Below, one piece after another: positions 22,881-30,618 of a DNA stretch of 48,659 nucleotides. Both the position numbers and the translations under genes were made by a program. The stretch comes from Candidatus Caldarchaeum subterraneum. Lineage in GTDB: Archaea > Thermoproteota > Nitrososphaeria_A > Caldarchaeales > Caldarchaeaceae. Positions within the stretch are counted from its first letter, which is position 1; each line of letters opens with the position of its first letter. Below the pieces are notes generated by a model that saw only the letters and a list, made by a program, of their open reading frames with translations, ran no database searches and was not told where the DNA came from. The DNA is taken from the NCBI GenBank assembly GCA_937934305.1, contig CALHAG010000016.1, forward strand, positions 1 to 48,659, in the 5' to 3' direction.

Positions 22881-24072
22881 GCCGCAGCTCTCTCCGAAGC
22901 TTCTCCACCCGCTCAGATAATTGCTCCGCCCTCAGCTCCTCCCCCGAGGAAAGTACGGTCTCGAGAATGCTCAGCTTGTTTTCGTAGTCTCTTCTGAGTG
23001 ATGGGTTGTGCACCAACATAGGTGAATTCACGATCAGCTGCTTAGCTGTCTCGGGAAAGAATTTTCCAGTATCTTCGTCGAACCAGCTTATCAAATGCTC
23101 GCTCCCAGTCCTCTCAATCTCCCAGACACCGATAACCCTCCTGCCCTTCGAGGTGTTCCGCACAATCGCCACCACGTTGAGGAACGAGAGCTCCTCCTTT
23201 AGAACACCCATGCTGGCACCGGTCAGCCTCTGGTAAACATCCTCGAGGCTTTCGGCGTGAATGGTCGACGCCATACCGTGGCCTGTTGCGGCTGCCGAAA
23301 ACATAACCCTTGCCTCAACACCCCTAACCTCCCCCACAATGGTGTAGTCAGGCCTGTGTCGGAGGCTGAGCCTCAGGATATCTGCCAGGGAGTAGGCTGT
23401 TTCGCCAAGGGTTCGCCTCGTGACGAATCGGTGCCAGTTTCTATGCCATGAGAGGTTTATCTCGGGATGATAGTCCTCGAGCGTCAAAAGCTTAGCGTTG
23501 GATGGAAGCAGCTGGAGAAGTGCCGAGAGAAGCGTTGTTTTACCGCTTCCCGTCGGCCCAGCAACCATGACGAATTTCTTGTTCTCGAGAGCTGTCCAGA
23601 GGTAGGCGGCAGTTATGACCGTCAAGGTTCCCTTTTTTATCAGGTCGATGATGGTGTAGGGGCTGCGTGGAAACTTGCGTACAGTGATCGTGCTTGTGCC
23701 TGGAGTGAGTTCGCCTGCGTAGGTTAGCGCTATTCGGTCGCCTTCGACTGTCATGATCTCGGCTGCGGGTTTGGCGATGCTCAGCTCCGCCCCGTTCCGC
23801 TCGGCAAGCAGCCTCGCCTGTTTATCAAGCTCCTCAGCCGTGAGCACGATGCTGGTCTCTATCCAGCCGAGGTCTGGGTGACGCCTGTGAATGACGTATA
23901 CCGGACCCGGCTTCGTAATGGTTATGTCCTCGAGACCCTCATCCCTCAGAAGAGGCTCAAGCTTCCAACCACCCCGCAAATTCTTCCACAGAAAATATCT
24001 CAACACCTTTACACGGTCCTCATCTATATCATATTCTTCAAGAAGCTTGAAGGGGTCCACACCTTTCTTCAA
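22867..24072 (-). CDS. Pilus assembly ATPase (PilB/FlaI/VirB11 family)
   Basis: Hexameric secretion ATPase that powers pilin assembly. From TTG 24072 it is 401 residues: Walker A AGPTGSGKTT (about 171-180), Asp box TLEDYHPEI, Walker B TIVGEVRGVEA and the His box GHGMASTIHAES. The N-terminal domain is incomplete from this start: upstream, in the same frame and without a stop back to TAG 24196-24198, 41 further codons read SIIRQENRYRYVVEEPSLS and on, which matches the usual N-terminus of archaeal secretion ATPases. That stretch has no ATG, GTG or TTG. So the true start is either a rare codon (ATT or ATA), or the protein is joined to the upstream membrane ORF by reading through the TAG. It overlaps the next gene by 14 bases. 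Confidence 0.85.
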   Translation of the reverse strand: MKKGVDPFKLLEEYDIDEDRVKVLRYFLWKNLRGGWKLEPLLRDEGLEDITITKPGPVYVIHRRHPDLGWIETSIVLTAEELDKQARLLAERNGAELSIAKPAAEIMTVEGDRIALTYAGELTPGTSTITVRKFPRSPYTIIDLIKKGTLTVITAAYLWTALENKKFVMVAGPTGSGKTTLLSALLQLLPSNAKLLTLEDYHPEINLSWHRNWHRFVTRRTLGETAYSLADILRLSLRHRPDYTIVGEVRGVEARVMFSAAATGHGMASTIHAESLEDVYQRLTGASMGVLKEELSFLNVVAIVRNTSKGRRVIGVWEIERTGSEHLISWFDEDTGKFFPETAKQLIVNSPMLVHNPSLRRDYENKLSILETVLSSGEELRAEQLSERVEKLRRELRLVAD

Positions 24073-24195
24073 ATACTGTTGCTCAACCCGTCTAATAATC
24101 TCCTCCTCTTCATCCGATAGGCTGGGCTCTTCAACGACATACCTATACCGGTTCTCCTGCCTAATTATACTGACCTCAATAATCTCGTCTACTCT

Positions 24196-24198
24196 CTA
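24196..24198 (-). other. In-frame TAG between membrane ORF and ATPase N-terminus
   Basis: The stop codon of the 64-residue membrane ORF (24196-24390) lies in exactly the same frame as the pilus ATPase, and the codons after it encode conserved ATPase N-terminal sequence. No standard start codon lies between this TAG and TTG 24072. Confidence 0.75.
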
Positions 24199-24390
24199 CC
24201 GGTCGATGACTTCGGGAGAAGAGGTTTCCTCAACCTCTAAAACCTCCTCCACCACAACATCATCACTCTTCCGCTTCCTGAATAGACGCACCGCCGCCAA
24301 AGAAGCGGCTATCACCACCCCCGCCAGAACCAGTACCCCCAGCCAGCTTCCCGTGAAAAAACTCAACAGTCCAAAGTCCTCCAACAACAC
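24196..24390 (-). CDS. Small membrane-anchor ORF upstream of the pilus ATPase
   Basis: 64 residues from GTG 24390: a short N-terminus, one hydrophobic segment (WLGVLVLAGVVIAASLAAV, about residues 16-34), a basic RLFRKRK stop-transfer stretch and an acidic tail rich in Val and Glu. A tatttacc box near 24414-24421 is about 27 bases from the GTG, so transcription probably begins there and continues into the ATPase. The frame ends at TAG 24196-24198 in the same frame as the ATPase. It could be a separate small membrane protein or the membrane anchor of a longer ATPase form. Confidence 0.55.
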   Translation of the reverse strand: MLLEDFGLLSFFTGSWLGVLVLAGVVIAASLAAVRLFRKRKSDDVVVEEVLEVEETSSPEVIDR

Positions 24391-24568
24391 CCTCGCCGAA
24401 GATCATGGCCGCGGTAAATATACTCTTATCTGCCCTCATTTTGGAAAAATATTATCTAAATACCTTAATAGTTTGGGCAAATGCTTTCAACGATCTTTTC
24501 GGAGACGGGGTAGATTATTTTCCGTGGAGGGTGTAAACAGTTTTTACCCGGATATGTTTAGAGGAGGT

Positions 24569-25009
24569 ATGTTTAGGAAAGTTTTGGTCGCTGTGGATGG
24601 CTCCGAGTTTAGCAGAAAGGCTGTAGATGTGGCGGTTGGTTTATGTAAACAGATGGGAGCCGAGCTTATTTTCCTTCACGTTGTGCAGCAGCCGCCTTAT
24701 CTGTTCGCCGCGTCGGGTGTTCCTCCAGCGGCTTTGAAGCAGTTTTATGAAGATGCTGTGAGGGAGGGGAGACGCTATGTTGAGGAGGCTGTTGAGACGG
24801 CTGCGAGGATGGGTGTGAAGGCTGTTGGAGAGGTGTTGGAGATGAGGCCCTCGGTTGTCGAGGCCATCACCGGCTTCGCCGAAACACATGGTGTAGACCT
24901 TGTCGTTACTGGGACGAGGGGTTTAAGCGGCTTCAAGAAAGTGGTGCTGGGAAGCGTGGCGAGCGGGGTCGTGTCCCACGCCCACTGCTCAGTCCTCGTC
25001 GTCAAGTAG
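24569..25009 (+). CDS. Universal stress protein (UspA family, ATP-binding type)
   Basis: 146 residues of a UspA domain: RKVLVAVDGSEFSRKAVDVA at the N-terminus with the Asp that contacts ATP, and the C-terminal ATP-binding pattern GTRGLSGFKKVVLGSVASGV (G-x2-G-x9-G-S). Such proteins bind ATP and modulate stress responses; the partner is unknown. ATG 24569 is chosen because the protein then begins as family members do and a tttttacc box lies about 27 bases upstream; ATG 24554 is in frame. A GAGGAGGT at 24561-24568 directly abuts ATG 24569. The 178 bases from 24391 to 24568 hold the two divergent promoters and nothing else I recognise. The 3' end overlaps the next gene by 8 bases. Confidence 0.9.
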   Translation: MFRKVLVAVDGSEFSRKAVDVAVGLCKQMGAELIFLHVVQQPPYLFAASGVPPAALKQFYEDAVREGRRYVEEAVETAARMGVKAVGEVLEMRPSVVEAITGFAETHGVDLVVTGTRGLSGFKKVVLGSVASGVVSHAHCSVLVVK

Positions 25010-25454
25010 CCTGTTTGCGGAGACCAAGGGCGGCAAGCTCGTCGAGAACCTTTGAGACGAATCTGTCTACATCCTCCGGCTTGACACCTTTCTCCGCCAG
25101 CATCTTCTTAATGAGTGTCTCAACTTTCCAGTAGCTTTTGTAGCGTTCGTTGAGGGTCCGCCATTTTATCTCCGCAAGAGGCGTGGCTATGGCTGGGTCA
25201 TAGCTAAGCAGCCCCTTCACCATCAGGAAGGCGATTATAGGGTATCCTATGTAGTTTCGGTAGAAGGTTCCGTTGTCGTCGCTGTTGGCGATTTTTTTCT
25301 CTATGTCGACGTAGACCTTGTAGGTTCGCGTGCCCTCGGAGGCGTCAACCAAACAATTTCTATCATCCAAGACCTTGATCCTGCCGCCTGCCACAGCGCC
25401 CAGAGCCTCCAAAACCTTGACCCGCGGAGGAACCGCGAGCAAAACCTCTGCCAC
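25002..25454 (-). CDS. Conserved-looking hypothetical protein, 150 aa
   Basis: I do not recognise the family. The protein is soluble, alpha/beta, with an N-terminal VPPRVKVLEALGAVAGGRIKV region, a central NYIGYPIIAFLMVKGLL hydrophobic stretch that is probably the domain core, and a helical C-terminus whose last part (KGVKPEDVDRFVSKVLDEL) looks like a winged or helix-hairpin element. GTG 25454 starts it. It follows the ABC permease gene on the same strand with a 24-base gap, so it may belong to the metal-transport transcript. Confidence 0.6.
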   Translation of the reverse strand: MAEVLLAVPPRVKVLEALGAVAGGRIKVLDDRNCLVDASEGTRTYKVYVDIEKKIANSDDNGTFYRNYIGYPIIAFLMVKGLLSYDPAIATPLAEIKWRTLNERYKSYWKVETLIKKMLAEKGVKPEDVDRFVSKVLDELAALGLRKQAT

Positions 25455-25478
25455 ACCGAGAAAAAACCCGCTCCCACT

Positions 25479-26282
25479 CTATATCCTTATCCTAAGACTT
25501 CTCAAAACCAGACATAGAATCAGGAAAATCATCAAAACCATGACAGAGGATGCGCCCGGAGCGAGGGCGAGGTAGTATGAGATGAAGACACCCAAGGTCG
25601 TAGCCGTTGTGCCGAACAGGATAGATAGCAGGATTGATATTTTGAAAGAGTTTGAGATGAGCGAAGCCGCCATAGTCGGTATTGCGAGAAGCGCCGTGAC
25701 GAGAAGGACGCCGGCTATCTTTATGCCGGTAACGATTGAGAGTCCCGCGGCTACGGCGAAGACAAATGTGTATGCCCCGACCTGCACACCTCTAACTTTC
25801 GCGAGCTCCTCGCTCACCGTATAGACCAGTGTTTTCCCGAAGTTTCCGGCGACGAAGAGGGTTACAGCCGCGGCGACAGATACTCCCAAAATGATGTCTT
25901 CGACTTGGACTAGCAGGAGGCTTCCGAAGAGGACGGCGTTGAGGTTCACCCTTGCGCCTAGGGAGATGGCGAGGGAGGCTGTTGCCCCGCCTACTGCGAG
26001 TAATGCAGCGAGGGCTTGGTCGCCTGATACGTGAAACCGTCTCATAAGCTGGAGAATTGCGTAGATAGCTGCAACGGGAGCAAGGTATGTGAGAAGAGTT
26101 TCTCTGAAGCCGAGAAGGCTCGATAAAGCGATTACTGCGAATGCTGCGTGGGAGGAGGCGTCGCCTAGGAGAGAGAGCCTCTTGGGAACGAGATAGTTTC
26201 CTATTAGGGGTAGCAGCAGCCCTGTCACAACCGCTGCACCTAAAGCCCTCTGCATAAACGGTTGCGACAAGACATCAATCAT
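25479..26282 (-). CDS. Zn/Mn ABC transporter permease (ZnuB/MntB-like)
   Basis: Membrane channel of a metal-ion ABC importer of the ABC-3 family. 267 residues with about seven or eight hydrophobic helices; the N-terminal QPFMQRALGAAVVTGLLLPLIGNYLV and the conserved LSLLGDASSHAAFAVIA (the family pattern ALLGDALSHA with metal-site His) identify it. It overlaps the ATPase gene by 4 bases, as in a coupled operon of DtxR, binding protein, ATPase and permease. Confidence 0.9.
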   Translation of the reverse strand: MIDVLSQPFMQRALGAAVVTGLLLPLIGNYLVPKRLSLLGDASSHAAFAVIALSSLLGFRETLLTYLAPVAAIYAILQLMRRFHVSGDQALAALLAVGGATASLAISLGARVNLNAVLFGSLLLVQVEDIILGVSVAAAVTLFVAGNFGKTLVYTVSEELAKVRGVQVGAYTFVFAVAAGLSIVTGIKIAGVLLVTALLAIPTMAASLISNSFKISILLSILFGTTATTLGVFISYYLALAPGASSVMVLMIFLILCLVLRSLRIRI

Positions 26283-27028
26283 GTCTCAGACCATCTATGA
26301 CCATGCTGAATCGTGTAGACGTGGAAGCCGTATATTCTGCAGAGCTCCTCTGAGCTGAGAAGATGAGTTATGTCGCCGTCGTAGAGAGCCGTCCGGTTAA
26401 TGCATACAACTCTTGATGCAAGGGTTGAGATGGCCGCCACATCATGTGTCGCTATTATCACCGTCACACCCCAGTCCCTATTAACCCTGTTGATAACATT
26501 CATCAAAGCCGCGACGCCTGTCTGATCAACGTATACGGTGGGTTCGTCGAGGATGAGGAGCTGCGGCTTGTTTATCAGGGCGAGGGCTAGCATGGTTTTC
26601 TGCAAGTTTCCGCCGGAGAGGTCGCTGACACGTCTGTGTATGATTTTGTCCGGTTCATCCACCCCAACCAGTGAAAGGGTCTCGACGGGGTCAAGCGCTT
26701 TACCTGTATGCATACCCGAGCGGAGAAGCTCCCCGACGCTGAGCGGAGTTCTCTCGAAGAGTGTGGCAGCGTTCTGAGGCACATACCCAACCCTCCACCA
26801 TTCTCTGAACCGTTGAACAGCGACGCCAAAAAGCCTGACCACACCGCTGTCGGGCCTCAGTACACCGACCATGGTCTTTAGCAACGTTGTCTTACCTCCG
26901 CCGTTTGGCCCGATAATGAAGAGCCTCTCACCCATGTTGACCCTCAAGCTGACCTTGGAAAGTATAGGTTGGTCTCGGGTATATGAGACCGTGACATCCT
27001 CTAGCTCTACCGCAGGTTCAGTGTTCAA
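26279..27028 (-). CDS. Zn/Mn ABC transporter ATPase (ZnuC/MntC-like)
   Basis: 249-residue nucleotide-binding protein: Walker A GPNGGGKTT, Q-loop in VGYVPQNA, signature LSGGNLQK, Walker B LLILDEPT with catalytic Glu, and switch His in ATHD. It overlaps the permease by 4 bases and the binding-protein gene by 11. Metal specificity (Zn or Mn) cannot be read from the ATPase. Confidence 0.93.
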   Translation of the reverse strand: MNTEPAVELEDVTVSYTRDQPILSKVSLRVNMGERLFIIGPNGGGKTTLLKTMVGVLRPDSGVVRLFGVAVQRFREWWRVGYVPQNAATLFERTPLSVGELLRSGMHTGKALDPVETLSLVGVDEPDKIIHRRVSDLSGGNLQKTMLALALINKPQLLILDEPTVYVDQTGVAALMNVINRVNRDWGVTVIIATHDVAAISTLASRVVCINRTALYDGDITHLLSSEELCRIYGFHVYTIQHGHRWSET

Positions 27029-27953
27029 ACGTATCGACCAGCGCCGACAAATTATGACGCATCTTCATGATATATCCTTGTCCCCTTAGATAGTCGTCGT
27101 AATGTAGAGTCTCCATCGTGTATAGTGTTTTGATTTCCATTCCGAGGTCGCGGGCTATGTTTTCTAACACGGGGCTGATGCTACCATCCTCCGCGAAGAT
27201 GGTCTTGACACCATTTCTCTCAATTAGTTCATAAATTTCTGCGAGATGCGCCGCCGACGGCTCCTCCTCTTCACCGCTTAGCACAGCCACCGTTTCGAGG
27301 CCGAAGGCTGTGGCGAGGTATCTGAAAGCGTTGTGCTGCGTGATGAAGGTTTTTCCACGATGTCTCGACAGCGCCTCCTCAAACTGTTGCCTGAGCTGCA
27401 GTATTTCCCGGATGTATGCCTCGCTGTTTTTCTGTATAGCCTCCTTTTTTTCCGGAAACTCGTCGGAGAGGATTTGTGCCATGTTTCGGACGACTGCGGC
27501 GAATCTTTCTGGGTCGAGCCAGAAATGCGGGTCATAGGCTCCGATTATATGTTCATGGTTCATGGCGTCGCCGTGTCCGTTTTCATAAGGCATTAACTCG
27601 ACCCCTGTTGACACCTTAAAGGCCTTTACGTTAGCTGATGCCGCAAGCTTCTCCCCCCAGTCGTCAAACCCCTCCACTGTCCAGAAGAGTATCCTCGAGT
27701 TCCTCACCTTCTCCAGCACGTCGGGAGCCGGTTCCCAGTCATGGATCTCTGCGCCGGGTGGGAGAATCTGGTAAACCGTAACAGTGCCATCCGTCAGCCT
27801 ATGCACCACTTCGCCCAAAAGACCCCAAGTCACCGCCACTGTCTCACTGTCTTGCTGCCCCTGAGTAAAGATATTTTGCGATGCTATGAATAATGTGGCG
27901 AGAACTGCTGCAGCGACTATGGAGAGGGTTATGATTGCTGTTTTTGCACGCAT
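27018..27953 (-). CDS. Metal-binding lipoprotein-like substrate-binding protein (ZnuA/cluster A-I)
   Basis: 311 residues. An N-terminal hydrophobic segment (residues ~6-26) anchors or exports the protein; no lipobox Cys is visible. Metal ligands of the cluster A-I fold are present as His in AEIHDWEP, His in YDPHFWLDP, His in ITQHNAFRYL and an acidic residue in IFAEDGSISP. A His/Asn-rich loop (NGHGDAMNHEH) lies before the second ligand, a feature usually linked to zinc. It overlaps the regulator gene by 25 bases. Confidence 0.9.
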   Translation of the reverse strand: MRAKTAIITLSIVAAAVLATLFIASQNIFTQGQQDSETVAVTWGLLGEVVHRLTDGTVTVYQILPPGAEIHDWEPAPDVLEKVRNSRILFWTVEGFDDWGEKLAASANVKAFKVSTGVELMPYENGHGDAMNHEHIIGAYDPHFWLDPERFAAVVRNMAQILSDEFPEKKEAIQKNSEAYIREILQLRQQFEEALSRHRGKTFITQHNAFRYLATAFGLETVAVLSGEEEEPSAAHLAEIYELIERNGVKTIFAEDGSISPVLENIARDLGMEIKTLYTMETLHYDDYLRGQGYIMKMRHNLSALVDTFEH

Positions 27954-28366
27954 CTGAGATGCTTCACCTCTTTACCGTGTATGCATGTTGCGGGATTGTT
28001 GAGGCGTTGGCAAAGTCTTTTGACCACTTCGTCGCCGATGAGATAGTCTATTCGCCCAGCTTCTATGCAGGCTTCACCGGCTTCCAACCCTAGTTCTCTG
28101 TGAAAGAATGTTTCGAGGATGCGGTGGTTGTGTATGACCCGCAACGCGAGCGCGTGTCCCCGTGGTGTGAGCCTAAATTTTCCCCACCCTGTTCTGGCGA
28201 CCAATTTTTTCTCGGAAAGCCTATTGAGAACATCTATGGCAGAGGCTGGTTTGACAGCGAATGTCTTGGCGAGCTCTCCTGTAGTTGGTGTGTGCTGGTT
28301 TTCATGAGCTCTGTACAGCTGTAGGAGATAGGATGTTTCTACCTGTTGGAGACTTATTTTAGGCAC
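27929..28366 (-). CDS. DtxR/MntR-family metal-dependent repressor
   Basis: 145 residues. The N-terminal winged helix (ETSYLLQLYRAHENQHTPTTGELAKTF then VKPASAIDVLNRLSEKKLV) is the DtxR DNA-binding domain; residues ~80-125 form the dimerisation and metal domain (HNHRILETFFHRELGL, EACIEAGRIDYLIGDEVV) with His and Glu metal ligands. The start is GTG 28366. Two tandem operators described below overlap its start, so it probably represses its own operon when metal is plentiful. Confidence 0.88.
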   Translation of the reverse strand: MPKISLQQVETSYLLQLYRAHENQHTPTTGELAKTFAVKPASAIDVLNRLSEKKLVARTGWGKFRLTPRGHALALRVIHNHRILETFFHRELGLEAGEACIEAGRIDYLIGDEVVKRLCQRLNNPATCIHGKEVKHLRCVQKQQS

Positions 28367-28404
28367 GTCCTAATATTAGGTTATGCCTAAATTTAAGCCT
28401 AAAT
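28359..28404. promoter_or_regulatory. Tandem DtxR-type operators in the divergent promoter
   Basis: Two 15-base palindromes TTAGG-n5-CCTAA occur at 28359-28373 and 28376-28390, with centres 17 bases apart, close to the half-site pattern of DtxR/IdeR boxes. A third CCTAA half-site at 28398-28402 is preceded by TTAAG. The first box covers the GTG start of the repressor gene; AAATTTAA near 28389-28396 is its likely TATA, about 26 bases from that start. Taatatta at 28371-28378 could serve the Nudix gene on the other strand. Confidence 0.75.
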
Positions 28405-28411
28405 AAACATC

Positions 28412-28942
28412 ATGCCTCAACGGGTCTCTATGAAGGGTTCGACGGTTTACCGGGGAAAACTCTTTGACGTGGTGCATGTTGTTCACGAGGTTGATGGGGC
28501 TCGGTTTGTTAAGGAGATTGTTGTCCATCCGGGCGCAGTCGCGATTGTTCCTTTGATTAGCGATTCAGAGCTTGTTTTGGTTGAGCAGTATAGGGCTGCT
28601 GTGGATGAGGTGCTTGTCGAGGTTCCCGCCGGCACTTTGGAAAATGAATCGCCTGAAGAATGTGCGGTACGTGAGCTGGAGGAGGAGACCGGTTACATAG
28701 CAGGCTCTATTGAGAAAATCGGGGAATTCTATCTTGCCCCAGGCTATTCAACCGAGTTGATGCATGTCTTTCTCGCGAAAAACCTGCGTAAAACGGCGAG
28801 CCGCAATATGCCAGACGAGAAGATCAGAGTCATCACCTGCGGTGTGGAAGAAGCTTTTGAGATGGTTCGGAGGGGGAGGATAAGGGACGCGAAAAGCATC
28901 GCAGCCCTCTCCCTCGCTAGACTGGTCAACGGATTGGGCTGA
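28412..28942 (+). CDS. Nudix hydrolase, ADP-ribose pyrophosphatase-like
   Basis: 176 residues of the ADP-ribose/nucleoside-diphosphate-sugar pyrophosphatase type. The Nudix box G-x5-E-x7-REUXEEXGU is complete in GTLENESPEECAVRELEEET followed by GY, and the upstream VALIVEQYR-type segment reads LVLVEQYRAAVDEVLVEVPAG. It begins at ATG 28412, next to the DtxR operators, so its expression may be metal-controlled. It overlaps the convergent thiL by 17 bases. Confidence 0.9.
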   Translation: MPQRVSMKGSTVYRGKLFDVVHVVHEVDGARFVKEIVVHPGAVAIVPLISDSELVLVEQYRAAVDEVLVEVPAGTLENESPEECAVRELEEETGYIAGSIEKIGEFYLAPGYSTELMHVFLAKNLRKTASRNMPDEKIRVITCGVEEAFEMVRRGRIRDAKSIAALSLARLVNGLG

Positions 28943-29885
28943 AGTGCTGCCAGCCTCTTCTCTCCACAGGCTTACCCCGATAAAACACACCCTGCTCCTC
29001 GATGACAGACCCTATCCAGACAACCCTTCCCCCCAAACGCTCCAAAGCATTCTCCACAAAATTCCGGCATCCCGGCTTGACGGTGAGAACCAGCTCATAC
29101 TCTTCACCGCCGTAGAAAACAGCCTCCACGACGTCAAGCATGTTGTCGACACAGTATTTCTGTGCTGTGGAGTCGATGGGCAGCGATTCAACCATGAAGC
29201 CCACCCTGTTAAGCTCGCTAAGCTGGTACAGCGACTCCGCCAATCCATCGCTCGAATCTATACAGGCCGAGACGCCTCCGCAGCCGGCGAGGGCCACACC
29301 CTCGTCAACACGGGCCACTGGGAAGTAAACCGCCTCAGACAAAACTTGTTCAACTGGCCGAGAATTCATAGCCGCATGTAGGCCGGCGAATGTTTTGCCG
29401 AACAAGCCTGTGCAGGCGAGCATGTCTCCCGGACATGTTCCGACGCGGCTGAGAAGTTTTTCGGAGGAGCCGAGCGCGGTTACGGATATGGATGGTGAAC
29501 TGGTTTCGTTTATGTCTCCGCCGGCAATTGATGCTCCATATTTTTTCGCAGCCTCTTGGGCGCCGGTTATGAGTTCGACAAAATCGTTGAACTCTGTAGA
29601 GGGGTTGATCGAAAGAGAGAGAAGGATGTATCTTGGCCGCGCTCCCTTTGCAGCCAAGTCGCTAACAGCGGCTGTTACCGCTTTCCAGCCCGCTTGACGG
29701 GCCGTCATCCCCGGTGGAACATCCGTTTCCCAGACGAGGGTGTCCACAGATGCGACAAGCTGGCCTGTAAACCAGAAGGCTGCGGCATCGTCACCGGGCG
29801 GCAGAAGACCGTTCTCGGGCCAGTCAAGATGCTCAACCAAGTATCGTATCAAATATCTCTCCCCGAGCTCCGATAGTTTCGCCAA
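28926..29885 (-). CDS. thiL: Thiamine-monophosphate kinase
   Basis: Phosphorylates thiamine monophosphate to thiamine diphosphate; PurM/ThiL-type fold. 319 residues with the metal/ATP site PPGDDAAAF near the N-terminus, KAVTAAVSDLAAKGARP, the GGDINETSS metal site and the DSSDGLAESL motif in the second domain. It lies 6 bases downstream of the glycosyltransferase gene in a J-domain/glycosyltransferase/thiL transcript. Confidence 0.93.
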   Translation of the reverse strand: MAKLSELGERYLIRYLVEHLDWPENGLLPPGDDAAAFWFTGQLVASVDTLVWETDVPPGMTARQAGWKAVTAAVSDLAAKGARPRYILLSLSINPSTEFNDFVELITGAQEAAKKYGASIAGGDINETSSPSISVTALGSSEKLLSRVGTCPGDMLACTGLFGKTFAGLHAAMNSRPVEQVLSEAVYFPVARVDEGVALAGCGGVSACIDSSDGLAESLYQLSELNRVGFMVESLPIDSTAQKYCVDNMLDVVEAVFYGGEEYELVLTVKPGCRNFVENALERLGGRVVWIGSVIEEQGVFYRGKPVERRGWQHFSPIR

Positions 29886-29891
29886 CCCTGT

Positions 29892-30614
29892 TCACCGTCT
29901 CATCATTCTTTTAAGCATCGTCTTCAAACACCAGCGGAGGAAGTTGAAGATTTCTTTTTTCGAGAGCTTCGATTCGCCCGCCATTCTCGGCATGAAGACT
30001 AAGGGTATCTCGACGACCTTGTAGCCTTCGCGCAGCAGGCGATACAGCAGCTCCACTTGGAAGACGTAGCCCCTTTCAAATGGTTTTTCGACAAGGTGTT
30101 TGACGGCTCTTTGGCTGTAGGCTCTGTAGCCCGAGGTCATGTCCCTTACCCCCGCTCCCGTGGATATGCGTGCGAGGAGGTTTGCTCCTCTGCTGACAAG
30201 CATGCGGATAAGGTTCGATGACCATTTGCCTCCCTTGATGTAGCGCGAAGCAACAGCGGCATCGGCGCCGCTTTCAACGGCTTTGACAAGCTCGGGAACC
30301 AGCTCAACCGGGTGGGAGCCGTCGGCATCCATAGAAAGTATGACACGTGGACTTAGGGTGAGAGCTATTTTGAAGCCTTCGTAGTATGCGGAGCCGAGGC
30401 CTTTCTTCGCGCCTCTGTTATGCAAAATTACGCGGTGGTTTGTTTCGCCAATTTTTTTCACGACATCAGCTGTGCCGTCGGGGCTTCCGTCATCGACAAC
30501 AACCGCCCAAAGGTTGGGGATAGGCAGCTCCATAAGCTGGTGGAGCACTCTCCCTATGTTCATCGCCTCGTTGTAAGTGGGGATGACCACACACACGTCG
30601 GCAGCCCTCTCCAT
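29892..30614 (-). CDS. Dolichol-phosphate mannosyltransferase-like glycosyltransferase (GT2)
   Basis: 240-residue GT-A fold glycosyltransferase of the DPM1 type, which transfers a sugar from a nucleotide sugar to a polyprenyl phosphate for protein glycosylation. Seen are VVIPTYNEAMNIG, VDDGSPDGT (nucleotide site), the DxD motif in LSMDADGSHPVEL and the acceptor-side MTSGYRAYSQRAV. The C-terminus lacks membrane helices, as in the soluble DPM1 type; a basic LKRMMRR end may touch the membrane. Glycosylation of the pilins encoded nearby is conceivable but not shown. Confidence 0.9.
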   Translation of the reverse strand: MERAADVCVVIPTYNEAMNIGRVLHQLMELPIPNLWAVVVDDGSPDGTADVVKKIGETNHRVILHNRGAKKGLGSAYYEGFKIALTLSPRVILSMDADGSHPVELVPELVKAVESGADAAVASRYIKGGKWSSNLIRMLVSRGANLLARISTGAGVRDMTSGYRAYSQRAVKHLVEKPFERGYVFQVELLYRLLREGYKVVEIPLVFMPRMAGESKLSKKEIFNFLRWCLKTMLKRMMRR

Positions 30615-30618
30615 ACCG

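Noticed and set aside
24196-24198. Pyrrolysine at the UAG before the pilus ATPase
   Set aside because: No pyrrolysyl-tRNA or synthetase gene is in the window and nothing points to methylamine use; the UAG may instead end the anchor protein.
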